The position numbers and the translations under genes were made by a program. This document shows positions 21,698-32,840 of a DNA stretch of 64,000 nt, one piece after another; position 1 is the stretch's first letter, and each line of letters begins with the position of its first letter. The notes beneath the pieces were generated by a model. It did not search any database, had not been told where the DNA came from, and saw only the letters and a list, made by a program, of their open reading frames with translations. The stretch spans positions 117,368,610 through 117,432,609 of the forward strand of contig CM077647.1 of assembly GCA_039707465.1 (NCBI GenBank). The letters run 5' to 3'. Source of the stretch: Rhabdophis nuchalis (Eukaryota > Chordata > Lepidosauria > Squamata > Natricidae).

Positions 21698-24600
21698 TTT
21701 AATTTTGTATACCGCGTCCTCTCCCCAAGGGGACTCGGAGCGGTGCACAGGGAAATTAAAACATATAAAAATATATACAAACAATAAATACAATAAATAA
21801 AAACAAATTAAATTGATCGTCCCTGCGCTAAAAACCCCATTAAAACTAAATTCCCTAAACACCCCAGAGGTAGAGATTTATACCACATATGTTTATAAGT
21901 TCCCAATTCCATGTTACATCTCCAACATTTATTACTAATTTTTTTATCCATCAATGATAACCTTAATGGAGTCCAATACCATTTCCAAACCACCTTAAAG
22001 TTGTGCTCTTTAATCCTTATAGACAAAATCCTCATAATTCGACTCTTCCAATTCACATTCCAGTCCAAATCTAATATTTTGATCTTAAGTTCTTCCTCCC
22101 AATTCATCTTCATTACCATTTGTGGATTTCCATCAAAGTTTATAATCTTATATATCTTACTAACGAGTCCCTTTAACCCAATTTCATCCTTGATAATTTG
22201 AGATACTAAGCTTTCAAATTCAGTTTTACTTCTACTTATTTTACATGTTCCCCTTACTTTCATAGTCCATTTTTCTACCTGTATTTTTTCAAACCAATTC
22301 CGCTCCAATTTTTCAATTATTTCTTTTTTTCTACTCTCGGTTTCTAAAACTCTTAACCAATTTACTATACTTCCTATATTTTCATCCTCAATTACTTGAT
22401 CTCGACTTATATTGGTTTTAATCGGCCAACTCCCAAGTGTCTTCCCCAAGAAGGATATGTCCGGAATCAATATTTTAACAAATTTATTCCAAATTTTGCT
22501 CAATCCCTTTAACCAATAACTGTTGATTGCCTTTTTTGTTTTTACTTTATCTAAAAACCATGTAGGACCAAATCTCTTAATGTCCTTTAACTCTAGATCT
22601 CCCCAATGACCATCTCCTCCTTTAAGTATTTTTATCACAGTTCGAATATTATAGGCCCGATAATAATTAAGTAGATTGGGAATTCCCAATCCACCTTCCT
22701 TTTGATTTTGATACCACATTTTCTTCATTAATCTAGGTCTTTTCCCACCATTGCAAAATTTATCTAATTTCTTCTGATATCCTTCCATATCTTTCTCTGT
22801 CAAATTTAATGGTAGCATCTCAAATAAAAAATTAAACTTTGGTAACAACATCATCTTACACATTGCAATTCTGCCAAACCAAGACAACTTTATCTCTTTA
22901 TATTTATCTATCTTCTTCTCTACTTCATTCAACATCAAATCATAATTAATTTTTTTCAATTCTCTAACTTTAAGTGAAAGTGTTATTCCCAAATATTTCA
23001 ATGTATTTTTAATTCTTATCCCAAATTGTTCTTGCATACTCTCCCACTCCTTACCATTTTTGTTCATTAATAATTCGGATTTTGACCAATTTATCTTTAA
23101 ACCTGTCATTTCTTCAAATTCTTTCAAATGTTTATTTATCCTCTTCAAATCTTTCTCTATATCTTTCAGAATAATCAAGGTATCATCCACGTACAAATTT
23201 ATCTTATATCCCTTGTACCCTTCCAGTTCTTCATCTTTTTCTATCAGTTTAGTCAAAACTTCCATAATTAATAAAAATAATGTTGGGGACAAGGGACATC
23301 CCTGTCTCGTGCCTGCTTCCAATTTAATCTCTCCCGTCATTATTCCATTCACCTTCACTTTTGCACTACTTTTTTGATACAATTTTGAAATAACATGTAT
23401 AAATCTATTACCGAAGCCTAATGCCTCAATAATGACTTTGATAGTTTCCCATTGTACAGAATCAAAAGCTTTAAAAATATCTAGTGATACTATACCTATT
23501 TTATCACCATTACTCTCAGCTACATCTATAATATTTAATACTCTTCTAATTATGTCACTCATATATCTACCTTTAACAAAACCTACTTGATTATAGCTTA
23601 TATACTTGTCTATAAATCTATTTAATCTATTACTTATAATGGCAGTAAATATTTTTGCATCTTGATTAATTAAAGAAATGGGTCGATAGGACTCAATCCT
23701 CTCCAGATCTTTATCTGGTTTAGGAATTATGGATATTACCATTCTATTCCATGACATCGGGACTTCTCCACCGTGTAAAATTCCATTAAATAATTTTTGC
23801 AGTTTTGGTGTTATTATTTCTTTAAAGTCTTTATAAAATTCAGCAGGTAATCCATCTTCACCTGGAGTCTTCCCTAATTTTATCTCTTGTATTCTTTCAT
23901 TAATCTCATCTTGTGTTATATCTCCTTCCATCGTCCTTATGTGTTTGATCTATTTTCACAGCGTATTTTCCAAGATGATTTTTCAATTTTTCCAAATCAA
24001 TTGATTTCTTTGAATATAATTTTTGAAAAAAATTCCTAACTACTTCACATTTCTCCAGTCTCTTATAACATCTTGTACCTTTTTCATCTATCAGAGAACC
24101 AATTTCTCTCTTTTCACTTTTATTTTTCACCATCCTTGCTAATAACCTAGAATTTTTATTACTAAATTCAAAGAAATCCCTATTTAAATATCTTATATAT
24201 TTTTTAACCCGTTCTATATCTTCTATCAATTTAGTTTTTAGTAAATTCAATTCCTCCAAACATTTTTTATCTTTCGTAAGTAAAAATTGGTTCTCCAATA
24301 CCTTAATTTGTCTTGTGTCCTGTTCCATTTTACTTCTATATTCTCTATATTTCCTGCTTGACAACTTAATGCTTTCTCCTCTAAATACTGCCTTCATCGT
24401 GTCCCAAACAATTTCAAATTTAACCTCTCCATTATCATTCAATCTCCAACTTTCCTCCCATTTTTTAAGTATCCATGTTTTATCCTCCTCCTTTTTATAC
24501 AATTTTTCATCATATCTCCAACCTCTTTCTTTTTCCCCAAAATTGAAATCTATTTCCATCATAACTTCTGCATGGTCGGAGTCCTTGAAAATTCCCACGT

Positions 24601-25255
24601 CTATTCTATCTATATTATTCAACAGGTCTTTAGAGACGAAAATATAATCAATTCTTGAATATGTATTATATACCTTAGAGCAAAAAGTATACACCCTTTC
24701 AGTACCTTTCAACTCCCTCCAGACATCTACCACACTATTTCGGAGCATCCATTTATTTAAAATTTCCCCTTTATTTGTTTCTCTAAAGCGGGTAGGATTA
24801 GTACTATCTATTTTGTCTCTAATTAAATTAAAATCCCCCGCCACAATCACTTTCCCTACACTTTCAGTTTCCAAAATCTTAGTTATTTTATCAAGGAATC
24901 CCTTTTGTTTTTCATTCGGTAGATATAAGTTAACCAGTGTCACTTTTTGCTCGTTAATATTCCCTACAATTATTAAATATCTTCCTTCATCGTCTCTAAT
25001 TACTTGTTTTTTTTCAAAATATATCCTATTTGATATCAATGTTGCCACTCCTCTGGCTTTGGAAGTTCCGAAGGATTTTTCATAAATTTGCATACCCTTT
25101 ATATTCATTCTATTTAAATCCTCAGATTTTTGATGAGTTTCCTGCAAAAATAATATGTCTGGTAAGTCCCTTTTAATTTTAAGCTCCAACCTCCTCCTTT
25201 TTATTTGATTCCCTGTACCCTTCACGTTCCATGTCATTATTTTTATAAACCGCAT
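21202..25255 (-). pseudogene. L1 ORF2: endonuclease and reverse transcriptase, disrupted
   Basis: Encodes the enzyme for target-primed reverse transcription. It starts at ATG 25255 (MRFIKIMTWNVKGTG). The AP-endonuclease domain fills about the first 230 residues (LFLQETH, VAGDFNLIRDK, SRIDYIFVSKD, DSDHAEVMM). The RT domain begins after a frameshift at about 23906-23931 and has PGEDGLPAEFYKDF, YRPISLINQDAKIF, IVSLDIFKAFDSVQW, GTRQGCPLSPTLFLLIME and catalytic YVDD. The C-terminal region (CWRCNMELGTYKHMWY) is broken by an L2-tail insertion at 21608-21875 and resumes as KCEKIKKFWQQLEKT down to a stop at 21202. Otherwise the frame is open over more than 1,200 codons, so the copy is young but inactive. 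Confidence 0.92.
21608..21875 (-). mobile_element. L2 3' end inserted in L1 ORF2, with (AAT)n tail
   Basis: The reverse strand reads as an L2 3' UTR (complement of cgctaaaaaccccattaaaa, ccgcgtcctctccccaaggg) ending in about 90 bp of (ATT)n, which appears as (AAT)n at 21608-21697. Five-base flanks attta (21603-21607 and 21876-21880) look like the target duplication. L1 codons join cleanly when it is removed. The poly-Ile and poly-Tyr ORFs here are the microsatellite. Confidence 0.82.
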
Positions 25256-25394
25256 TTAAACGGTAACTTTTTTAGTCCTAGCCCCTCCTCTTCCTTTACG
25301 TGCCCAAATCCCAACACCAAACAGAAACAACATACAAAAAAAACATAAGACACTACAAACAACATATAACAGACTGTCTTCATCCCCCACCTCC

Positions 25395-26486
25395 TCAACC
25401 GGCACCGCCTCTGCATAGAGATTGTGGGGGAGGGGACGTGCCGATGGTCAGATCACTTCTCACGGGCTGTCTTTTTAAAATTCCACTCTCAAAAAAGGGA
25501 GACAGTGTTAACTTTTCCCCGCACTCAGCTTCTTGCTTTTTAGGGTCCTTCTCTTTATCCGCTACTTGCATTGTATCTTCACGACTTTTCTTCTGTTCAG
25601 ACATTGCCGGAGAAATTTCTTTCCGCTTTAAGCTTCTTGGATCTGCTCCAACCGCCCCTTTTTCTTCTAATGTTGGAGATCCTACTTGCATTCCACCCAT
25701 CTTACGCATTTGATTTCCAATTTCTGTTAAATCCTCGTCTCTCTCAATCAACCCAAGCTCTCGTACATATCCTATTGGATCCACTTGCGGAGTAATTGTC
25801 TGCATTTTGCCCTTGTAAAAAAATTTCAACTGCTGTGGTGGCCTCCAATTATACTTAATATCTTTGTCTCTCAGAACCTTTGTAATTGGCTTCAAAAAAT
25901 ATCTCCATGCTCTTTCGTCTCTTGAAATATCCGGAAAGACTTGGATATCTTTCTCCTCAAATTTTGGAACTTCTCCTAGCTCTCTTATTCTCCCCATTAC
26001 CTCTAATTTATCACCAAGATTTGCGAATCTCACCAGCACATTTCTATTTGCTCCATTTTGCCTTTTATAACCAACTCTGAAAACACTTACTAAATCTGCA
26101 GCCGTATATGTAATTGATGCATCCAGGTCATTCAGCCATTTTAAAACCCTTTGTTTCAAATTATCCACTCTCTCTTCCTGAATTCCACGAATAACAACAT
26201 TATATTTTCTTGCATCCTCTTCCAAAAGACTAATTCTCCTATCTTGCTGCTGATTTTTAAAAAAAATCCCTTCAATATGACAATCTATCTGAGCATCATG
26301 TACATGAATTTGTTCAATTTCATCCTTAATAAGTTTCATCTCCATGGCCTGCTTTGCAAAATTCACATTCATTTCACTCATTTCCTCTTTTGTCTTTTTG
26401 ATTTCCAATGTAATGTTATCCATTCTGTCTGTCAAACCAGATAATTTCTCGCCAATTGTATTCAAAGCTAAAATGACTTGTTGCAT
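25395..26486 (-). CDS. L1 ORF1 protein, 363 codons open
   Basis: RNA-binding chaperone of the L1 particle. Residues 1-105 form a coiled coil (LTDRMDNITLEIKKTKEEMS). An RRM-like segment follows (DARKYNVVIRGIQEERVDN, VLVRFANLGDKLEVM), then a C-terminal domain (DERAWRYFLKPITKVLRDKD). The last 90 residues are charged. The longer upstream frame, starting MATQQPQ near 26519, has an in-frame TAG just before the Met at 26486, so either translation begins at 26486 or the copy is damaged at its N-terminus. The ORF lies 139 bp ahead of ORF2. Confidence 0.82.
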   Translation of the reverse strand: MQQVILALNTIGEKLSGLTDRMDNITLEIKKTKEEMSEMNVNFAKQAMEMKLIKDEIEQIHVHDAQIDCHIEGIFFKNQQQDRRISLLEEDARKYNVVIRGIQEERVDNLKQRVLKWLNDLDASITYTAADLVSVFRVGYKRQNGANRNVLVRFANLGDKLEVMGRIRELGEVPKFEEKDIQVFPDISRDERAWRYFLKPITKVLRDKDIKYNWRPPQQLKFFYKGKMQTITPQVDPIGYVRELGLIERDEDLTEIGNQMRKMGGMQVGSPTLEEKGAVGADPRSLKRKEISPAMSEQKKSREDTMQVADKEKDPKKQEAECGEKLTLSPFFESGILKRQPVRSDLTIGTSPPPQSLCRGGAG

Positions 26487-27161
26487 TTCTGAGGGCTATT
26501 GAGGCTGTTGAGTCGCCATATCTTTACAAAGAGGATTAATTCTCTTTTGCCAAGAGGGTCTTTTTTAAGGAAGATTAAGGGGCAACCTCCCCAGTGAAGC
26601 TGAGACAGCGTTTTATTGCATCCGAAGAGGCCAAAAAAAGAGAGTTATACTCCACAGTTCAAATTAGCTTGACACCAACCTCCTTAATCACCCTTTTATG
26701 GGCGTTGTCCAGAAAGTTAAGCTCACTGCGTTCAGCTGAGGCACCTCACACAAAAGGTTCGAAACTTCAAAGAGTTTACAATCCACATACCATCCAACCG
26801 ATCTTTTCACTTATTTACCTATCTTTATAGCCCGTGCCTCTGCCTCGCAGCAAAAATTGCAGATTGCGGTGCTTAACAGAACCAACAAAGAACAACTTTC
26901 ACTTTTGAGTAGCAACTGCCATTTCGGTCAACCCCTCTGTCTTTTCCACACAGTAAACACAGCTTTGAAATTCGAGCAGTCCAGGGTGACCTACCAATTC
27001 AAAGTCAATCTGCTGGGTCAGCAGCCCTTCCGATGCAGCTGTAAACAATTTCGGCTTCTAACGATGCATTTTAAACACTTTAATCCACATTTTCTTCCGT
27101 GAAAACGCCCTACGAAGTGGAGAAAACGTCCTCACCTCATCCGTCCATAACTACGCCCCGA

Positions 27162-27190
27162 CTTCTCGGCCTTTTGGCTAAGATCAAGTG
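27162..27190 (+). other. U2 snRNA 5'-end fragment at the L1 5' junction
   Basis: 29 bases matching vertebrate U2 snRNA positions about 5-33 without mismatch as I recall that RNA; the core is ttctcggccttttggctaag. It runs 5' to 3' on the + strand, antisense to the L1, and its last two bases overlap the right-hand target duplication. It is not a U2 gene: the rest of the 188-nt RNA is missing and the L2 host follows directly. Confidence 0.85.
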
Positions 27191-27316
27191 ACTTTGTTAC
27201 TTCCGATGATATGGACAGGGGGCAACTGAGGGCCACCACATGTTTATTGGACCCGTGTCCCTCCTGGCTTGTACTGGCATCCTGGGAGGTTACACGAGGC
27301 TGGCTCCAGGAAATAG

Positions 27317-27745
27317 TGAACGTTTCTTTCTTTCTTTTTTTTTTTTCTTTTTATTTAAATTTATACCCCGCCCTTCTCCACAGAGGACCCAGGGCGGCGC
27401 ACAGGAAATTTAAAAAACATACAAAAATACAATAAATATAATTTAAAAAACTATTAAATAACCCCATCCTGCGCTAAAACCAAATTTTAAAACCCAATTT
27501 AAAACTATCTTAAGTCCCCATGGGAGGTTAGGCTAGGCCGGCTTGTTGAAACAGATATGTCTTAAGACATTGGCGGAAGAGGCGGAGGTCGGTGATGGTA
27601 CGTAATTCAGGGGGTAGGTCATTCCAAAGGGCTGGGCCCGCCACAGAGAAGGCTCTTCCCCTGGGTGTCGCCAGTCGGCATTGTCCGGCCGACGGTACCC
27701 TGAGGAGGCCCTCTCTGTGGGAGCGGATTGGTCTGAGGGATTGGT
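27317..27745 (-). mobile_element. L2 3' end inserted in the L2 host
   Basis: The minus strand encodes the last about 70 residues of an L2 ORF2 (ends [16 protein letters not shown], stop at 27528), then the 3' UTR with a pyrimidine-rich tail at 27320-27350 on the + strand. When removed, host L2 codons continue from the NVS region to LSEGF. The C-terminus is identical to that of the intact L2 at 55258, suggesting a similar young subfamily. Confidence 0.8.
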
Positions 27746-29440
27746 CTGAGGGATCTTTGAGTGAGGGGTTCTTGCCGGCCGCCTTGAAAGAGGCGGTTGT
27801 GAGACCCCTCCTCAAGAAGCCTTCCCTGGACCCAGCATTGTTAGTAAATTACCGTCTGGTCTCCAACCTTCACTTTCTGGCAAAGGTTGTAGAGAGTGTG
27901 GTGGCACAGCAGTTCCCCTGTCACCTGGAGGAAATTGATTATCTGGACCCGCGACAGTCTGGCTTCTGACCTGGGCACAGCACTGAGACGGCATTGGTCG
28001 CATTGGTGGATGATCTCTGGCAGGCCCGGGATAGAGGTTGTTCCTCTATTCTGGTCCTATTAGACCTCTCAGCGGCTTTCGATACCATCGACCACGGTAT
28101 TCTATTGCGCCGACTGGAGGGGTTGGGGGTGAGAGGAACCGTTCTACAGTGGTTCTCCTCCTACCGCTCCGGTCGGTCGCAATTCGTGTTGGCAGGGGGG
28201 CGGAGGTCGACCTCGAGGCCCCTCATGTGTGGGGTACCCCAGGGGTCAGTCCTCTCACCACTCCTGTTCAACTCATACATGAAGCCACTGGGCGAGATCA
28301 TCCGTGGTTTTGGGGTAGAATACCATCAGTACACTGATGATACGCAGCTGTACATATCTACCCCAAACCACCCCAACGATGCCGTTGAAGTGATGTCCCG
28401 GTGTCTGGAGGCCGTACGGGCCTGGATGGGGAATAACAAATTCCGACTCAAACCGTCCAAGACTGAGTGGCTGTGGTTTCCGACGTCCCGGTACAGCCAG
28501 TTGATGCCATCGCTGGCCATCGGGGGTGAACTATTAGTCCCCGTGGAAAGGGCGCGCAACTTAGGCGTCCTCCTGGACTCACGGCTGTCCATGGACGATC
28601 ATGTGATGGCCGTGGCCAGGAGGGCTTTTTACCAGGTTTGCTTGGTACGCCAGTTGCGCCCCCTGCTGGACCGGGACGCCCTTCGCACAGTCACTCAAGC
28701 ACTTGTGACATCCCGTCTAGACTACTGTAATGCGCTCTACATGGGGCTCCCCTTGAGGTGCACCCAAAGACTACAGCTAGTGCAGAATGCGGCAGCGCGG
28801 GGGATTTTGGGAGCCTCATGGCATTCCCATATGACACCTCTCCTGTGCGAGCTGCACTGGCTGCCTGTGGCCTTTCGGGTACACTTCAATGTGTTGATAA
28901 CCATCTTTAAAACGCTCCATGGCACGGGGCCTAGTTATTTGCAGGACCGTATCCTGCCTCACACATCCCTTCGTCCGATTTGCTCCCATAGAGAGGGACT
29001 TCTCCGGGTGCCATCCGCCGGGCAATGCCCGCTGGTGACTCCCAGGGGAAGGGCCTTCTCTGTGGTGGGCCCAGCCCTCTGGAATGACCTACCCCCAAAC
29101 TTAGGACCATCACGGACCTCCGCTCCTTCCGCCAACATTTGAAGACACATCTCTTCCATCTAGCCGGCCTGGCCTAGTCCCCGCAACCGCTTTCGTAGAC
29201 TGAGTTTTAAATTGTTTTAATTGGTTTTAATTGGTTTTAATGGGTTGGTAGGTTTTAGGGATTTTTAGCACAGGGTACTCTAAATTTAATGAGATTTTAG
29301 TCTGTAGTCCTATTTATTATAGTTTCGTCTATTGTTATGTTTTGTATTTCCATTTTTAATTTCCTGTGCACCGCCCTGAATCCCCTTCGGGGAGATAGGC
29401 GCGGTTATATAAATTGAATAAATAAATAAAATCTTACAGG

Positions 29441-30423
29441 AGACTGGCAGCTCCAAATCTTGCAGCTTTTTTGAGATTTTCTTTTTAAAAACGCCTCTCC
29501 AGACAAACTTGAAAACCTTCGAGATTGCTTTGGAAGGGGGCAGCCAGACAGGCAACATTCCCCCCCCCCTCCTCAGGCGCTTGAAGCCTCAGAGAAAATC
29601 CCAGCCCTTGCACAGTGAAGAAAATCTTGTGATTGCCAGAAGTTCTTAATTGCCTTTACTGTGCAAGGGCCGAGAGTGGCTGCAGGCATCTGGGGAGGGG
29701 GCGGGATGTTGCCCGTCTGCCTGCACCCTCCAGAAGCAGCCACGGAAGTTTTCAAACTATTCTGGAGAGTCGTCTTTTTAAAGAAAATCCTGAAAAAGAT
29801 GCAAAATCTGGAGCTGCCAATCTCTGGTAAGATCCACACCTCATGGCATGCCCCGCCCCATCCTCTGCCCCACTGCCACCCCCAAATTGTGCCCCACAGC
29901 AAGTGTCCCTCAGCCATTCTGTGTAGGGAAAAATCTTGCACAGTAAAGAAAAACTTCCCAAGAATCCAAGAAGCTGTTAATTGCAGCAAAGGGAAGGGAC
30001 TCGGAGCCTGCTTGGAAGGGAGCGGCAGCCTGCCTGTCCCTTTCAGGCACTTCGACCCCTGGGAGGGGGGGGCAGGGAATACCATAAAGGGAGCAGCAAC
30101 TCCACTGTGAATGAAGGGGGGAAAGTTCAGCTTCTCTCTGTCACAATATTCAACCTAAGTGCTGCAGCAGAGAGAATCTTAACTTTTTCCTCTCCCTCCA
30201 CAGTAGAGTTGCTACAACTTCTTCCCAGTCATGAGGCTGCTCTGCCCTGCAGTATTCAAGGGGGGGGGGGTTCCTCTGTTTTGGGGAAGAATTTGGTTGC
30301 AAAAATGCCAAGGGGTCAGCAGCCTTGGAGGGCCTGTTCATTCCCCTTTTCCTCTCAGCCCTGTAAAGCCAGAAATCTCCACCCCCCTCCAAGCAGCAAC
30401 TGAGACTGTGCAGGGGGAAGGAG
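29441..30423. repeat. Unclassified GC-rich repeat with palindromic ttgcacagt arms
   Basis: Between two L2 pieces. It contains short hairpins whose arms read ccttgcacagtgaagaaaat and cctttactgtgcaaggg (29604-29668), a single arm at 29933-29955, and a match in reverse orientation to 19670-19812 (shared ggggtggcaggtggggc type text). The many overlapping ORFs on both strands have no domain I recognise. Confidence 0.45.
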
Positions 30424-31091
30424 ACCACCCCCAACGATGCCGTGGAAGTGGTTCCCGGTGTCTGGAGGCCGTGCAAGTCTGGATGGGGAGGAACAGGCTT
30501 CAACTCAACCCATCCAAGACCGAGTGGCTGTGGCTTCCGGCGTCACAGTATAGCCAGTTGACGCCATCTCTGGCTATTGGGGGCGAGTCATTGGCCCCCA
30601 AAGAGAGGGCTCGCAACTTGGGTGTCCTCCTGGACTCTCGGCTGTCTTTAGAAGAGCACATGACTGCCGTGGCCAGGGGGGCTTTTTATCAGGTCCGCCT
30701 GATACGCCAGTTGCGTCCCTTTCTGGATCGTGACGCCTTACGCACTGTCACTCAAACTCTCGTCACCTCCCGCCTGGACTACTGTAACGCTCTCTACATG
30801 GGGCTCCCTTTGAGATGCACCCGGAGGCTCCAGTTAGTTCAGAATGCGGCCACGCGGGGGATTTTGGGAGCATCTAGACGCTCCCATGTGACACCTCTCC
30901 TGCGTGAGCTGCACTGGCTGCCTGTGGCTTTCCGGGTGCGCTTCAAGATATTAGTGACCACCTTTAAAGCGCTCCATGGCAAGGGACCTGGTTATCTGCA
31001 AGACCTCCTCCTGCCGCCAAATACCTCCCACCGACCAGTTCGCTCCCACAGAGAGGGCCTCATCAGGGTGCCGTTGGCCAGACAGTGTCTA
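30424..31091 (+). mobile_element. L2 ORF2 fragment, 3' truncated
   Basis: Open frame from SRCLEAVQVWMGRNRLQLNP through RNLGVLLDSRLSLEEHM and LDYCNALYMGLPLRCTRRLQ to RPVRSHREGLIRVPLARQC, which is the segment downstream of the RT active site. It stops abruptly at about 31091, and the 3' tail is missing. Confidence 0.85.
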
Positions 31092-31909
31092 GGAGGCTGT
31101 GGTTGCTGTTGCACAAAAAAGTTGATTGTCAACAGATCAAGAAACTGACAGACTCCATGAATGGGACTCCGAGAAGGGTGGCTACATTGGTCACTGTTTT
31201 TTTTTAAATTTCAGAAATGTTTATAGGTACATTTTGAGTTGTTTGTTGATTCTCACTTTAACAGATCAAATAAATGAGTGAGATGGGCAAATGTTCATTT
31301 TTCATTTAGTTGCATAATAATTTGGCCGAATAGTTGCCTAATAATTGTACACACATAGATATTCTCCTAAGAAAACCAAAACCTCACTTTCTTAAATATT
31401 CAGGGTTGAGGTCTATTAACATTTCGATTGACCAAGAGCATTGTTTTCAATAAAAATTAATCCTTCAAAATACATTTTTTCTAATAAGTATGCATACAGT
31501 GTATGTAAGAACCCATATCAGGGTTAATATCATGTTGATAAGGATAGCAAAACATTTCTCTGAATTTGTTGTGCTGGCAGTTGCAGAACAGCTGTTTTGG
31601 AACAATCTGGTCCTTACGTAGGGCATATCAAATTTTTCAATTTTCAATTTCCAAACTTTAGGGGTACTCAAAAGGTGTGATCTGCCTTGGAGATTCTAAA
31701 GATATTTTAGTTATTTTAATATAATTTACATGTGCTTGGTAAATAACTACATGAATACAACTTTTTAACATTCGTTTCATTTGACAGGTTCAGCTGTCTT
31801 TCTCTTTTTGTTTAACATTATTTTGTCTGAGAGTGTTAATACTGCTGGCCTTGTTTCCTGTGAATGTGATAACTGATCAGTAACAGCTTCTAAAAAAAGA
31901 ACAAGACTG

Positions 31910-32830
31910 GAAACATTCACTCATATGAGCAAACAGATTAGGACTGGCAAAGACTTGTTGCTGTCTGAATTCCCAACACTGCGAGACATTCTCAGATATG
32001 GTCTGCTGTTAAGAAAACAAAGCAGTGATGATGCTAGAAACTGCCTCGCAGTTAGTCTTGCAAGAGATATATATCCAAAAGTTCTTGAAATGTGGGAATG
32101 AGCAAACAGTTCTTTTGGGACCCCATTGTAATTTACGAGTTACAATTTTGAACAAGATCCAAGAGAGCTAGGATCAAGCCAAAAACATATCTCTTGGTAG
32201 AGGAAAGCTAGATATCAGACACTTTCACTGTGACAAACTATTTGACATTCTCAACTACATGTGTCAAATTATTCTGTGTGCCAAATTTGGCTGCCCTGCT
32301 GTCTGCAAAAAAGAAGTTCACATTTGCTGTACCTGTCGTAAGGACACAAAGATACCAATGAAGGAGCTTGCTTTCCTTAAAGGTCAGAGAGACCTGGTTC
32401 TTTTGGATCACACCAGATTGGTTTGCCAGATTTGCCTGAGCAGAAACAACTATTCAAAAGGCAAACACATCAAGTTGATGACAGACAAAGGCTCGCTAAA
32501 TATACTAGAGAAATATTCCAACATTTTGATACTGACAAATGAAGTAAGTAACCCTTATGATGAAAATGAAGGACTGATGAAGATGAAGAGGAATGTAATT
32601 GAAGTTATAAAAAGGTCTTAGACCAAACATACAAGTTCTCTACTTCAAAAGAAAAGACAGAATACGATAGATTAGAAGTAACAAATGTCACTATGCAGAG
32701 CATAAGATACGGTGATGGTCTATGTGCCAGTGCTGCCATTACCACATCTGCCTTCATAGATGCTAGCTTGAGCACCGAAGAAAAATACTTGTAGTTGACC
32801 ACAATAAAGTCAAAAGAGAACAAAATTATG
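31910..32830 (+). pseudogene. Decayed ORF of an uncharacterised Cys-rich protein family
   Basis: 31925 opens MSKQIRTGKDLLLSEFPTLR, then ILRYGLLLRKQSSDDARN and SLARDIYPKVLEMWE before a stop. After further decay the frame at 32180-32621 gives HFHCDKLFDILN, then a Cys-rich patch CAKFGCPAVCKKEVHICCTC, then KIPMKELAFLKGQRD. I recognise this order (a TLRDxLRYGLxLR motif, a KLFDIL motif, a CxxFGCxxxC/CxC patch, a KIPxxELAFxKxQR motif) from multicopy uncharacterised proteins in fish and invertebrates, but I do not know a name or function. The spread suggests a mobile element. This copy has at least two stops and a frameshift. No TIR or tail was found. Confidence 0.6.
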
Positions 32831-32840
32831 AAGTCCCTAG

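Larger units (their letters stand above)
21091..27188 (-). mobile_element. Full-length L1 LINE with 16-bp TSD
   Basis: Flanked by tgactttgttacttcc at 21075-21090 and 27189-27204; the duplication is host L2 sequence. On the minus strand: 5' UTR 27188-26510, ORF1 26486-25395, a 139-bp gap, ORF2 25255-21202 with one frameshift and one insertion, a short 3' UTR and an A-rich tail at 21091-21120. The extreme 5' end (27162-27190) matches U2 snRNA in the opposite orientation. Length of about 6.1 kb is normal for a vertebrate L1. It is recent relative to the L2 it hit. Confidence 0.92.
19815..29440 (+). mobile_element. L2 LINE, nearly full ORF2, interrupted three times
   Basis: Dead L2 parallel to the intact copy at 51830-55258. 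Endonuclease codons are at 19820-20440 (GITETWLGHEG, MGDFNLPSVGE) and the linker at 20440-21074. RT and C-terminal region are at 27189-29142 (VLLDLSAAFDTIDHG, GVPQGSVLSPLLFNS, and YTDDTQLYIS in place of the catalytic YADD). The 3' UTR ends with gcaccgccctgaatcccctt and an (aaat)n tail near 29440. Insertions: L2 tail 20377-20440, full-length L1 21091-27188, L2 3' end 27317-27745. An in-frame TGA near 20701 and several frameshifts confirm it is inactive. Confidence 0.88.

Noticed and set aside
21605..21862. ORFs with long poly-Ile or poly-Tyr tracts
   Set aside because: The tract is the (AAT)n tail of an inserted L2 3' end, not a protein feature.
27162..27190. A U2 snRNA gene
   Set aside because: Only about 29 of 188 nt are present and the LINE host follows at once; it is a junction fragment.
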